Shown here piece by piece: positions 24,365 through 33,179 of a DNA stretch of 64,000 bases. The DNA lies in assembly GCF_900102135.1 (NCBI RefSeq), contig NZ_FMVJ01000003.1, positions 62,001 to 126,000 of the forward strand, written 5' to 3'. The notes under the pieces were generated by a model that saw only the letters and a list, made by a program, of their open reading frames with translations, searched no databases and was not told where the DNA came from. Position 1 is the stretch's first letter. Each line of letters starts with the position of its first letter. The position numbers and the translations under genes were made by a program. Source of the DNA: Microvirga guangxiensis (GTDB lineage: Bacteria; Pseudomonadota; Alphaproteobacteria; Rhizobiales; Beijerinckiaceae).

Positions 24365-25414
24365 TTACGGGCAGGGGTTGCAGTGCTCGACGTGGATGGC
24401 GTCGATCCGCTTCTCCAGTTCCGGCATGATTGTGACGTTGATGGACGCGATGTCCGTCTTGAGCTGATCCATCGTGGTTGCGCCGATGATGTTCGATGTC
24501 ACGAAGGAGCGCGAATTCACATAAGCGAGTGCCATCTGCGCCGGATCGAGACCGAATTCCTTGGCGAGTGCGATGTACTTCCGGATCGCAGCGTCCGCCG
24601 TCGGATTCTCGTAGCGCTGCCCGCGCTCGAACAGGGTCGTGCGCGCCCCGGCGGGCCGTGCTCCGTCGAGATACTTGCCTGTCAGATAACCCTGGGCCAG
24701 CGGCGAATAGGCAAGCAGGCTGACCTGCTCGCGCAGGCTCACCTCGGCGAGCGCCACCTCGTAGGTGCGGTTGAGCAGGTTGTAGGCGTTCTGCACCGAC
24801 TGCACCCGCGCCTGACCCTTGGCCTCGGCGTGCTTGAGGAAGCTCATGGTGCCCCAGGCGCTCTCGTTGGAGAGGCCGAAATGGCGAATCTTTCCGGCCT
24901 TCACGAGGTCCGTCATGATCTCGACCGTCTCGCCGATGGGATGCGAATCGCCCTCCTGGTGCTTGTAGATCGTCGGGTTCGAGCCCCAGGGCATCGGGCG
25001 GTCGGGCCAATGGATCTGGTAGAGGTCGATATAGTCGGTCTGGAGTCGCTTGAGGCTCTTGTTCACTGCCTCTTCGATCTGCTTGCGGGAGAGCTCGGCC
25101 TTGGAGCCGTCGTCGCGGAACCAGGTGTTGTCGGAACGGCCCACAACCTTGGAGGCGAGAATCACCTTGTCGCGGTTAGCCCGCGACTTGAACCAGGAGC
25201 CGATGATCGTTTCTGTGGAGCCTTGAGTCTCACGGCGGGGCGGGATCGAATAAAGCTCGGCGGTATCGATGAAATTGATGCCCTGATCGAGGGCATAATC
25301 CATCTGCTCATGGCCTTCGGCCTCGGTGTTCTGCTGGCCCCAGGTCATGGTGCCGAGGCAGATGAGGCTGACATTGAGATCGGTGCGGCCAAGGCGGCGG
25401 TATTGCATCTTCAA
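24365..25414 (-). CDS. Aldo/keto reductase, Tas/AKR type
   Basis: A 349-residue TIM-barrel oxidoreductase. The catalytic aspartate and tyrosine are in FIDTAELYS near residue 51, the lysine in ILASKVVGR near 86, and the histidine in YQIHWPD near 128. The NADPH-binding end is seen in SNIIGATTMDQLKTDI. The layout with SIPPRRETQGSTE resembles E. coli Tas (YgdS), which can complement tyrosine auxotrophy in some hosts; the natural substrate is not known. It sits alone on the minus strand after a short palindrome. Confidence 0.9.
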   Translation of the reverse strand: MKMQYRRLGRTDLNVSLICLGTMTWGQQNTEAEGHEQMDYALDQGINFIDTAELYSIPPRRETQGSTETIIGSWFKSRANRDKVILASKVVGRSDNTWFRDDGSKAELSRKQIEEAVNKSLKRLQTDYIDLYQIHWPDRPMPWGSNPTIYKHQEGDSHPIGETVEIMTDLVKAGKIRHFGLSNESAWGTMSFLKHAEAKGQARVQSVQNAYNLLNRTYEVALAEVSLREQVSLLAYSPLAQGYLTGKYLDGARPAGARTTLFERGQRYENPTADAAIRKYIALAKEFGLDPAQMALAYVNSRSFVTSNIIGATTMDQLKTDIASINVTIMPELEKRIDAIHVEHCNPCP

Positions 25415-25476
25415 GGCTCCTCGCGACGGTCGATGCCGCCGCGCGTGGGATGAAATTGAATGACGCTGACGGGCGA

Positions 25477-26139
25477 TCAGCGCTGGGTCAGGCGGGCGAG
25501 GAAACTCTCGACGGTCGGCAGAATGCGCTCGACGATGATCTCCACGCCCTTTGCCGTCGGATGGAGGCCGTCGGGCAGGTTGAGGGACCGCTCGCCGGCC
25601 ACCCCGTCGAGGAAGAAGGGATAGAGCACAAGGTCGTGCTTCTTCGCAATGTCGGAATAGATGGTGTCGAATTTCTGGATATAGGCCTCGCCGAGATTGC
25701 GCGAGGCATACATGCCGGCGAGCATCACAGGGATGTTGCGGGCCTTCAGGCGCTCGACGATGGTCTCGATGTTCTTGCGGGTGCCGGCGGGGTCGAGGCC
25801 GCGCAGCATGTCGTTGGCCCCGAGCTCCACGATCACCCCATCCGTGCCGTCAGGGATCGACCAGTCGAGCCGGTCGAGGCCCCCTGACGACGTGTCGCCG
25901 GAAACGCCTGCATTGGCGATCTCCACTTTGTAGCCCTTGGCCTTGAGCGCCTTCTCCAGCACGACCGGGAAGGCCGCTGCCTCAGGCAAGCCATAGCCTG
26001 CGGTCAGGCTGTCGCCGAGGGCGACGAGCTTCAGGGTCTTCTCCTGCGCGAGGGCCGCAGAGGAGGGGGCTAACAGGGCGGTGAAGACGAGTGCACACGC
26101 AAAAATGATCGTCATGAACGGGCCGGATTGGCGCTTCAT
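25477..26139 (-). CDS. tesA: SGNH-hydrolase, TesA-like arylesterase / thioesterase I
   Basis: A 220-residue secreted hydrolase. A signal peptide (about residues 1-31, ending AALAQ) is followed by block I ALGDSLTAGYG with the nucleophile Ser44. The other conserved blocks are GGLDRLDW, LGANDMLRG and DGLHPTAKG, the last holding the Asp/His pair. TesA cleaves thioesters and esters in the periplasm, including long acyl-CoA analogues and lysophospholipids. It is divergent from an ABC exporter pair, exactly as tesA and ybbAP are arranged in E. coli. ATG 26139 is chosen; 26154 and 26115 are other in-frame starts. Confidence 0.9.
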   Translation of the reverse strand: MKRQSGPFMTIIFACALVFTALLAPSSAALAQEKTLKLVALGDSLTAGYGLPEAAAFPVVLEKALKAKGYKVEIANAGVSGDTSSGGLDRLDWSIPDGTDGVIVELGANDMLRGLDPAGTRKNIETIVERLKARNIPVMLAGMYASRNLGEAYIQKFDTIYSDIAKKHDLVLYPFFLDGVAGERSLNLPDGLHPTAKGVEIIVERILPTVESFLARLTQR

Positions 26140-26209
26140 CAATAGGCTTCCCATCTATGGCGGACTAGACACGGTTGCTTTCAGTTTCCAACAGATCGGA
26201 TTTAAGGGC

Positions 26210-26914
26210 ATGAAGGACAAGGCCATTGCGCTTCACGATGTCGATTTGAGTCTCGGACGCGGGGCCGCGCGGGTGCACATCCTCAAGGGGATCTCGCTCG
26301 CGGTCGACAGGGGCGAGGCGGTCGGATTGGTCGGTCCTTCGGGCTCGGGCAAATCCACCCTGCTCATGACCATGGCAGGCCTGGAACGTCCCGATTCCGG
26401 CAAGGTGATCGTCGATGGTACCGATCTGTCGGGGCTCGACGAGGACGCGCTTGCCCGTTTTCGAGGCCGGCGCATCGGCATCGTGTTCCAGTCCTTCCAC
26501 CTCGTGCCCACCATGACGGCGCTTGAAAACGTGGCGCTGCCCCTGGAGCTGGCGGGCGAGGACGATGCTTTCGAGCGCGCCGAAGCCGAGCTGCAGGCCG
26601 TGGGCTTAGGGTCCCGCCTGCACCATTATCCAGCGCAGCTTTCGGGCGGCGAGCAGCAGCGCGTGGCGATTGCCCGCGCCATCGTGCCGAATCCCGCCAT
26701 CCTGGTGGCGGACGAGCCCACCGGCAATCTCGACGAGAACACCGGCCAGTCCATCGTCGATCTTCTCTTTGCCCTGAAGCGCGATCGCGGCGCGACCCTG
26801 GTGCTCGTGACGCACGATCTCAATTTGGCGCGCCTTTGCGACCGCATGGTGCGCCTGCGTTCGGGCCAGGTGGACCTCAGTCCGGAGGCCGATGCGGCCT
26901 CGGCCGTGGCTTAA
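26210..26914 (+). CDS. ybbA: YbbA-like ABC transporter ATPase
   Basis: A 234-residue ATPase of the LolD/MacB class: Walker A GPSGSGKST (42-50), signature LSGGEQQR (144-151) and Walker B ILVADEP (164-170). The ATG at 26210 is chosen because earlier in-frame codons overlap the divergent tesA gene and precede the family start. The pair with the following FtsX-like permease and the divergent tesA matches the E. coli ybbA-ybbP locus. Class VII exporters of this kind use a mechanical stroke rather than moving substrate through the membrane; the substrate here is unknown, perhaps an acyl or lipoprotein product handled with TesA. Confidence 0.92.
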   Translation: MKDKAIALHDVDLSLGRGAARVHILKGISLAVDRGEAVGLVGPSGSGKSTLLMTMAGLERPDSGKVIVDGTDLSGLDEDALARFRGRRIGIVFQSFHLVPTMTALENVALPLELAGEDDAFERAEAELQAVGLGSRLHHYPAQLSGGEQQRVAIARAIVPNPAILVADEPTGNLDENTGQSIVDLLFALKRDRGATLVLVTHDLNLARLCDRMVRLRSGQVDLSPEADAASAVA

Positions 26915-26926
26915 GGGAGCAGGCTC

Positions 26927-29512
26927 ATGCACGGCACCCTCAGCACGCCCCAGCGGCGTCCGGCATCCGATTCGAGAATGCCTCTTCTCCTGCGCCTCGC
27001 CTTCCGGGAGTTGCGCGGGGGCCTGAGAGGCTTCGGCATCTTTCTCGCCTGCATCGCGCTCGGCGTCGCGGCGATTGCGAGCGTCTCGTCGCTTTCGCGC
27101 GCGCTCACCGAGGGCATCTCCCGCGAAGGCCGCCGGATTCTGGGCGGCGACATGGCTTTTTCGCTGATCCAGCGCGAGGCGAGTGCTCCTGAACGGGCTT
27201 TCCTCGATTCCAAAGGGCAGGTGAACGTCATCGCCTCCATGCGCGCCATGGCCGTGGCGGGCGACAAAGGCTCTGCCCTTGTCGAGATGAAGGCGGTGGA
27301 TGGGGGCTATCCCACCGTGGGCAGTCTGGAAACCGATCCGCAATTGCCCCCAGCCGAACTCTTCGCCGAGCGCAGCGGCGCTTTCGGCGCGGTGGCCGAT
27401 CCTGCGCTGCTCGCGCGTCTCGATCTGAAGGTCGGCGACCGGGTGACGGTAGGCGCCGCCAATGTGGAACTGCGCGCAAGTCTGGTGACCGAGCCCGACC
27501 AGATTGCCGACGGCATCGGCTTCGGCCCACGCCTCCTGATCTCGCAGGATGCGCTGAACGCCACCGGCCTCGTGCAGCCCGGCAGCCTCGTCCGCTGGAC
27601 CTACCGGCTGTCCCTGCCGCCCGCCTTGAATACGGAAGAAGGGTTGGCGCAGGTCGAGGCCGAGGTGGGCCGCGCTCTGCCGGAGGCGGGATGGCGCATC
27701 CGCACGCGGCTGAATGCCGATCCACGCTTTGCCAAGAACATTGAGCGTTTCACGCAGTTCCTCACTCTCGTGGGCCTGACCGCGCTGCTGGTCGGCGGCG
27801 TCGGCGTCGCCAATGCGGTGCGCGGCTTCGTGGACCGCAAGCGCGCTTCCATCGCGACCCTGAAAAGTCTCGGCGCGCCGGGCGGGCAGGTGGTGCTGCT
27901 CTATCTCACGCAGGTGATGCTCATCGCGCTTGTCGGCATCGCCATCGGCCTCCTGGTCGGCGCGGCTTTGCCCTTCGTCATCACGGGCGCCTTCGGCCAT
28001 CTTCTGCCGATTCCGATTCAGCCGGTTCTTGCGTTTCAGGAGCTCGGGATCGCGTTGCTCTATGGCGTCCTCACGGCTCTCGTCTTTGCCATCGCGCCGT
28101 TGGGACGTGCCCATGACGTGCAGGTCTCGGGACTCTTTCGCGACCAGATCGACCCCGAGCGCCGCTGGCCCCGCAAGCGCTATCTCACCGCGTTGGCTCT
28201 CTCCGTCGTAGCGCTTGTGGGACTTTCCGTCATTGCCGCTTACGACCGGCGCATCGCGCTGATGTTCGTGGCGGCGGCTGCGGGCTCCTTCGTCCTCCTG
28301 CGAATCGTAGCCATGGGCATCATGACGCTCGCGCGCCGTCTGCCCCGCCCGCGGCGCACGGCTCCGCGTCTGGCGCTCACCAACATTCACCGGCCTGGCG
28401 CGCTGACCCCGTCGCTCGTGCTGTCCCTGGGGCTCGGCATCACGCTGCTCGTGACGCTCTCGCTGATCGACTCGAATCTCACGAGGCAGTTGACGCAAAG
28501 CCTGCCGGAGCGCGCCCCGAGCTTCTTCTTCCTCGACATTCCTAACCAGCAGGCGGATGAATTCGAAGGGTTCCTCAAGAAACAGGCGGCGGACGCGCAG
28601 ATCGAGCGCGTCCCGATGATGCGCGGGCGTCTGGTGACGCTTGGCGGACGGCCTGTCTCCGAGGTGAAGGCGCCTGAGGACATCTCCTGGGTGCTGGAGG
28701 GCGACCGGGGCATCACCTATGCGAAAGCGCCACCCGAAGGCTCGAAGCTCGTTCAGGGCGCATGGTGGCCGGAAGACTATCGCGGCAAGCCGCTCGTCTC
28801 CTTCGACGGCAAGATCGCGGAAGGCCTGGGCCTGAAGATCGGCGACGACATCACCGTCAACGTGCTCGGCCGCAACATTACGGCCACCATCGCCAACCTG
28901 CGCGAGATAGAGTGGCGCTCGCTGGGCATCAACTTCGTCATGGTGTTCTCGCCCAACACCTTCGCGGGCGCCCCTCATACCCATCTCGCCACCGTCACCT
29001 TCCCCAACGGGTCGGATGCGGCGACCGATGCGAGAATTCTGCGAAGCTCTGCTCAGACTTACCCCATGGTCTCAAGCGTGAGGGTGAAGGATGCGCTGGA
29101 GGCGGTGAACGACGTGGTGTCCCAGCTCGTCATGGCGATCCGTGGGGCCAGTTCGATTGCGCTGATCGCGAGCCTCCTGGTTCTCGCCGGCGCGCTTGCG
29201 GCAGGTCACAGGGCGCGCCTCTACGATGCGGTGGTGCTGAAGACGCTGGGGGCCACCCGCGCCCGGCTGCTTTCGGCCTATGCTCTCGAATACGGTCTGC
29301 TGGGCCTCGCAACCGCCGTTTTCGGACTGCTCGCCGGAGGCACGGCGGCCTATTTCATTGTGAGCCGCATCATGAACTTAAGCTTTAGCTTAGATTTATC
29401 GGGGGCTCTGGTGGCGTGTGCCTTGGCCGTATTGGTCACCGTGGGCCTGGGCTTAGTGGGAACGTGGCGAATTCTCAGTCAAAAGCCTGCGCAATACTTG
29501 AGAAACCTTTAG
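26927..29512 (+). CDS. ybbP: YbbP-like FtsX-family ABC permease
   Basis: An 861-residue membrane protein with ten expected helices: one N-terminal, two blocks of FtsX-type helices (near residues 270-400 and 740-860) and large periplasmic domains. The duplicated FtsX blocks and the size match YbbP. The ATG at 26927 follows the ATPase stop after 12 bases, so the two are co-translated. The final 50 codons become slightly AT-rich (LSFSLDLSGALVA). It forms an exporter or periplasm-remodelling complex with the ATPase at 26210. Confidence 0.92.
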   Translation: MHGTLSTPQRRPASDSRMPLLLRLAFRELRGGLRGFGIFLACIALGVAAIASVSSLSRALTEGISREGRRILGGDMAFSLIQREASAPERAFLDSKGQVNVIASMRAMAVAGDKGSALVEMKAVDGGYPTVGSLETDPQLPPAELFAERSGAFGAVADPALLARLDLKVGDRVTVGAANVELRASLVTEPDQIADGIGFGPRLLISQDALNATGLVQPGSLVRWTYRLSLPPALNTEEGLAQVEAEVGRALPEAGWRIRTRLNADPRFAKNIERFTQFLTLVGLTALLVGGVGVANAVRGFVDRKRASIATLKSLGAPGGQVVLLYLTQVMLIALVGIAIGLLVGAALPFVITGAFGHLLPIPIQPVLAFQELGIALLYGVLTALVFAIAPLGRAHDVQVSGLFRDQIDPERRWPRKRYLTALALSVVALVGLSVIAAYDRRIALMFVAAAAGSFVLLRIVAMGIMTLARRLPRPRRTAPRLALTNIHRPGALTPSLVLSLGLGITLLVTLSLIDSNLTRQLTQSLPERAPSFFFLDIPNQQADEFEGFLKKQAADAQIERVPMMRGRLVTLGGRPVSEVKAPEDISWVLEGDRGITYAKAPPEGSKLVQGAWWPEDYRGKPLVSFDGKIAEGLGLKIGDDITVNVLGRNITATIANLREIEWRSLGINFVMVFSPNTFAGAPHTHLATVTFPNGSDAATDARILRSSAQTYPMVSSVRVKDALEAVNDVVSQLVMAIRGASSIALIASLLVLAGALAAGHRARLYDAVVLKTLGATRARLLSAYALEYGLLGLATAVFGLLAGGTAAYFIVSRIMNLSFSLDLSGALVACALAVLVTVGLGLVGTWRILSQKPAQYLRNL

Positions 29513-29742
29513 CGGAGCAGCTTGCATCCAACGTTATAGACAGGCGGAGAAGAGATATGAGGAGCAGAATCGACTCCGCTCCTCAAAAATTCTTTTCACA
29601 AAAAATTGAAGCTTGACGTTACCTCTTGCGAAGCAAGGGCCGCCCCCTCATATTCCGTGCATCGCCGTGTTATCATGGTGATCGAGGGCTGACGTTTCAG
29701 CCTTTCTGAGGGAAACACGGGACACCGCGAGAAAGGACTCCG

Positions 29743-30525
29743 ATGCAACCGTATGAGCAAAACCAAACCGCCTATGGCACCGGCTTTGCCCGGACGGCAG
29801 CACAGGTCGACCAGGGCCTGCGCGCCTTCATGCTCGGCGTCTACAACAACATGGTTCTGGGTCTGGCCATTTCGGCTCTTGTCGCGCTCGGCATCAATAT
29901 GCTGGCCACGACGAGCGATCCGTCCCAGGCCGTCGCACGCATGGGCGGCATCGGCCTGACCCAGTTCGGCGCGACGCTGTATGGCTCGCCCCTGATGTGG
30001 GTTGTGGCGCTGGCGCCTCTGGCCTTCATCTTCTTCTTCTCGTTCCGCCTCGACCGCATGTCGGCCGCTGCGGCACGCGGCACCTTCTTCGCCTTCTCGG
30101 CGGTGATGGGCGCTTCGCTCTCGACGCTGCTGATCCGCTACACGGGCGCCAGCGTCGTGCAGGTGTTCTTCATCACGGCGGCCTCCTTCGGCGCGCTGTC
30201 GCTGTGGGGCTACACCACCCGCCGCAGCCTGTCGGGCATGGGCTCGTTCCTGATCATGGGCCTGTTCGGCCTGATCATCGCCTCGATCGTGAACATCTTC
30301 GTCGCGTCGAGCGCGCTGCAGTTCGGCATTTCCGTGATCGGCGTTCTGATCTTCGCAGGCCTCACCGCCTACGATACGCAGAAGCTGAAGGAGATGTACC
30401 TGTACGGCAACTTTGACTCTGAGGCCGCAGGCAAGGTCTCGGTCATGGGCGCACTGACCCTGTACCTGGACTTCATCAACATGTTCCAGTTCCTCCTGGC
30501 TCTCGTGGGCAACCGCAACGAGTAA
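29743..30525 (+). CDS. Bax inhibitor-1/YccA family membrane protein
   Basis: A 260-residue protein with seven hydrophobic helices after a 30-residue polar start. The family signature FAGLTAYDTQKLKEMYLYG holds the conserved Asp that is part of the calcium or proton-sensing pair. BI-1 proteins are pH-sensitive calcium leak channels in Bacillus (BsYetJ); in E. coli YccA affects FtsH-mediated turnover of membrane proteins. A perfect terminator follows. The 230-base upstream gap should hold its promoter but no clear consensus is seen. Confidence 0.92.
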   Translation: MQPYEQNQTAYGTGFARTAAQVDQGLRAFMLGVYNNMVLGLAISALVALGINMLATTSDPSQAVARMGGIGLTQFGATLYGSPLMWVVALAPLAFIFFFSFRLDRMSAAAARGTFFAFSAVMGASLSTLLIRYTGASVVQVFFITAASFGALSLWGYTTRRSLSGMGSFLIMGLFGLIIASIVNIFVASSALQFGISVIGVLIFAGLTAYDTQKLKEMYLYGNFDSEAAGKVSVMGALTLYLDFINMFQFLLALVGNRNE

Positions 30526-30547
30526 GGGCGAACGGATCGAACGCTCA

Positions 30548-30582
30548 AAAGCCCCGGCCCAAAGGCCGGGGCTTTCTGTTTG
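30548..30582 (+). terminator. Rho-independent terminator of the BI-1 gene
   Basis: AAAGCCCCGGCC / GGCCGGGGCTTT form a 12-base-pair stem with a CAAA loop, followed by CTGTTT. It lies 23 bases after the stop at 30525. Confidence 0.88.
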
Positions 30583-30620
30583 CGGATTGCGGAATGTAAG
30601 GCTTCATCCTACCAAGAGCC

Positions 30621-31157
30621 ATGAGCCTCATCGTCCGCCCCTCGGCTGAAGCCGACCTCCCCGCCATCGCGGCCATCTATGCCCATGCGGTGCTCAACGG
30701 CACCGCTTCGTTCGAGTTGGAGCCTCCCTCCGAAGCGGAGATGGCGCGCCGTCGGGCGGCTCTCCTCGAAGGAGGGTATCCTTATCTGGTGGCCGAGCGG
30801 GATGGCGAAGTCCTTGGTTATGCCTATGTGGGGGCCTATCGCCCCCGGCCCGCCTACCGTTCCACGGTGGAGGACTCGATCTATGTGGCGCCTTCCGCGC
30901 AAGGGCAGGGCGTGGGGCGCTTGCTGCTCGAAGCCTTGATCAGCGAATGCGAGGCGCTGGATTTCAGGCTCATGGTCGCCGTCATCGGCGACGAGGAATC
31001 GAAGGGCTCCATCACCCTGCACAAAAGCCTCGGCTTCGAGCCGGTCGGCATTCTCAAGGGCATCGGCTATAAGCACGGGCGCTGGCTTTCCACCGTACTC
31101 ATGCAGCGTCCCCTTGGCCGTGGCACCGCCGAGCCTCCGACGCGCCCGATCCTGTAG
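30621..31157 (+). CDS. GNAT acetyltransferase, phosphinothricin acetyltransferase-like
   Basis: A 178-residue GNAT enzyme. The N-terminal IRPSAEADL-type start (LIVRPSAEADLPAIAAIY), the pantetheine loop QGQGVGRLLLEAL and the C-terminal LGFEPVGILKGIGYKHGRW are characteristic of the Pat/MddA group. Such enzymes acetylate phosphinothricin, methionine sulfone or sulfoximine. In many genomes they act on endogenous methionine derivatives. It starts at the ATG at 30621. The MFS gene begins seven bases after its stop, so they may be co-transcribed. Confidence 0.87.
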   Translation: MSLIVRPSAEADLPAIAAIYAHAVLNGTASFELEPPSEAEMARRRAALLEGGYPYLVAERDGEVLGYAYVGAYRPRPAYRSTVEDSIYVAPSAQGQGVGRLLLEALISECEALDFRLMVAVIGDEESKGSITLHKSLGFEPVGILKGIGYKHGRWLSTVLMQRPLGRGTAEPPTRPIL

Positions 31158-31164
31158 TTCTTCC

Positions 31165-32409
31165 ATGCTGGCTTCCTTCATCGCCAGACCGCGCGGCGGT
31201 CTCTGGGACAATCCCGATTTCCTGCGCCTCTGGGCAGCCCAGACCCTGTCAGCCGTCGGCACGCGCTTCACGCGGGAAGGGCTGCCGATCATCGCGGCGC
31301 TGACGCTCGGCGCTTCGGCCTGGGACCTCGGCCTTCTTGTTGCGCTCAGCGCTCTGCCGGGCGTGATCGTCAGTCCCTTCGTCGGCGCCTGGATCGACCG
31401 CACATCGCGCCGGCGCATCCTGATCCTGGCGGATCTCGCCCGCGCGGGCGCTCTCGCAACCCTTCCCGTTCTCGCGTGGTTCGATGCCATCACCATCGGT
31501 CACGTGATCGGCGTGTCCACTATTGTTGCCCTGTTCTCCATGTTCTTCCAGACGGCCGACAACGCCTATCTGCCGAGCGTGGTCGAGCGCGATCAGCTGC
31601 TCGACGGCAATGCGAAGCTCGCCACCACCGACGCCGCCGCCGAAGTGGTCGGGCCTGCTTTGGCGGGCCTCGCGATTCAGGTTTTCACCGCACCTTTCGC
31701 GATCCTGTTCGATGCCCTGTCCTATCTCTGGTCGGCCTTTTTCCTGTCCTCGATCAAGCGTCCGGAAATCCCGGTGAGCCCGAGTGAGCATGCACCCGAT
31801 CTCTGGCGCGAAACCAAGGAAGGCCTGCGCTTTGTCTTCAGTCATCCGGTTCTGCGGCCTCTGACTCTGTGCATCGCGACCTTGGGGTTTTGTCTGTCGT
31901 TCTTCGCGCCGCTCTATGTGCTCTACGCAGTGCGCGATCTCGCCATTCCGCCCGGCGTGCTCGGCTTCGTCATTGCCTTGGGCGGCATCAGTGCCGTTAT
32001 CGGCGCGCGGCTTGCGGGATGGGCCGGACGCCGCTTCGCTCCACGCCGGCTTCTTATCGGCATTCTCATTGCCTACAGCGTGATGCTGGCGTTCATCCCC
32101 ATGGCGCATGGGCCGCTCTGGATGGCGGTCGCCTTCCTCTGTGTGTCCCAGCTCATGGGCGATGCTCTGTCCGTGATCTTTTTCACCACCGTCTCGACTG
32201 TCCGTCAGATGGAAACACCCGATTCCTTACGCGGACGCGAAGGCGGCGTGTTCCATCTGCTCACGGCAGGATTGGGACTGGTCGGTGCACTGGTGGCTGG
32301 AAGCGCAGCGGATTGGCTCGGCATCAGGCCGATTCTGTTCATCGGTGTGCTGGGTGCTCTCGCATCGACACTCTGGCTCCTGCGGATGCCGAAAGTGCCC
32401 AACGTCTAA
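31165..32409 (+). CDS. MFS transporter (MFS_3/enterobactin-exporter-like)
   Basis: A 414-residue membrane protein with twelve helices. It starts DNPDFLRLWAAQTLSAVGTRFTREGLP, typical of the small-molecule efflux group with the EntS fold. A loop motif WIDRTSRRRIL follows helix 2 and marks the usual MFS A-motif position. The substrate is unknown. Its last three bases overlap the end of a truncated short-chain dehydrogenase fragment on the other strand. It follows the acetyltransferase gene after seven bases, so a detoxification pair is possible, but that is inferred. Confidence 0.88.
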   Translation: MLASFIARPRGGLWDNPDFLRLWAAQTLSAVGTRFTREGLPIIAALTLGASAWDLGLLVALSALPGVIVSPFVGAWIDRTSRRRILILADLARAGALATLPVLAWFDAITIGHVIGVSTIVALFSMFFQTADNAYLPSVVERDQLLDGNAKLATTDAAAEVVGPALAGLAIQVFTAPFAILFDALSYLWSAFFLSSIKRPEIPVSPSEHAPDLWRETKEGLRFVFSHPVLRPLTLCIATLGFCLSFFAPLYVLYAVRDLAIPPGVLGFVIALGGISAVIGARLAGWAGRRFAPRRLLIGILIAYSVMLAFIPMAHGPLWMAVAFLCVSQLMGDALSVIFFTTVSTVRQMETPDSLRGREGGVFHLLTAGLGLVGALVAGSAADWLGIRPILFIGVLGALASTLWLLRMPKVPNV

Positions 32410-32588
32410 AGCATGCAGGCTGCTTCTGCGAGCTCCGCACGACGGGCCGCGAGAGTCAGGCCGGCGCCGCGTTGCGCGAAGATACGAGCCGCAACGCGGC
32501 CGATGCCGCTCGACGCGCCAGTGATGACGACGGAAAGACCGGCCATGTCGCGTGCCATGAGATACCCTCCACGCTGCTGCATGATCAT
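32406..32588 (-). pseudogene. Truncated short-chain dehydrogenase, N-terminal fragment only
   Basis: A 60-codon minus-strand frame. Its last 45 residues read MAGLSVVITGASSGIGRVAAR and on to LTLAARRAELAEAACML, an unmistakable SDR cofactor-binding start with the TGxxxGIG loop. An intact enzyme needs about 190 more residues, including the Ser/Tyr/Lys set, none of which follow; the frame stops at 32406 where the MFS gene ends. The usual start would be the M at about 32555 or 32546. It is probably the relic of a dehydrogenase whose 3' part was lost when this region was rearranged. Confidence 0.7.
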
Positions 32589-32634
32589 GCGGCAACGCGA
32601 GACGCGTCGGGGCGTTCTGGACGTCAGGCGGCGT

Positions 32635-33015
32635 TTAGTTCGAGACGACCTTCGGTTTGTCGAGCACGCGCAGCACGCGGTCGAGTTCGTGCCCGCGCTT
32701 CAGAATGAGTCCTGTGGAGACGATGACGGAATAGGCCCCTTGCCTCTTCGCGAGCTTGGGATCTTTCTCGATGCGGTAGAGGGGCATTTCGGAAGTGCGT
32801 CGGTAGATCGAGAAAACCGCCTTGTCGGGAGTGAAATCGATCGCGTAATCGCGCCATTCGCCTGCAGCCACCATGCGGCCGTAGAGATTGAGAATGGTCT
32901 GCAACTCACCACGGTCGAAGGACACCCGCTTCGGCGCGGCGGGGAAGGGCACGACATGAGCCGTGCCCTGCATCGAGCCGCCGCGCAGCGGCTCCGGGAT
33001 GTCACCTTCGCTCAT
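32635..33015 (-). CDS. DUF2794 protein
   Basis: A 126-residue soluble protein. RVSFDRGELQTILNLYGRMVAAGEWRDYAIDF followed by DKAVFSIYRRTSEMPLYRIEKDPKL is the DUF2794 signature, a family nearly confined to alphaproteobacteria. Function is unknown. The ATG at 33015 is chosen over 33030 because it gives the expected MSE start. On the upstream side is a 290-base gap that appears to encode a small RNA on the other strand. Confidence 0.87.
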   Translation of the reverse strand: MSEGDIPEPLRGGSMQGTAHVVPFPAAPKRVSFDRGELQTILNLYGRMVAAGEWRDYAIDFTPDKAVFSIYRRTSEMPLYRIEKDPKLAKRQGAYSVIVSTGLILKRGHELDRVLRVLDKPKVVSN

Positions 33016-33179
33016 GAGAACTCCCATCACTGGTTTCCTTGATATCAGATGATGGGTCCGGCCAAAGAATGGATCAACCCATAGGGGTGAAATGAATCAC
33101 CGCGATTTCCCCAAATCTTATTCCTGCCGCATTCGCGCCCATAAGGCGCCTCACTAAATGCCGTAAATGCTTAAGTTGC
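33016..33179. promoter_or_regulatory. Gap upstream of DUF2794 and of the candidate small RNA
   Basis: It should hold the DUF2794 promoter (minus strand) and a promoter for the plus-strand RNA ending at 33301. No good consensus pair is visible; TAAATG at 33164-33169 is a possible -10 but no matching -35 is found. Nothing else is recognised. Confidence 0.3.

Noticed and set aside
26606-28984. 792-codon minus-strand open frame opposite the YbbP permease
   Set aside because: Low-complexity Arg/His/Gln-rich product, fully contained in a real permease gene.
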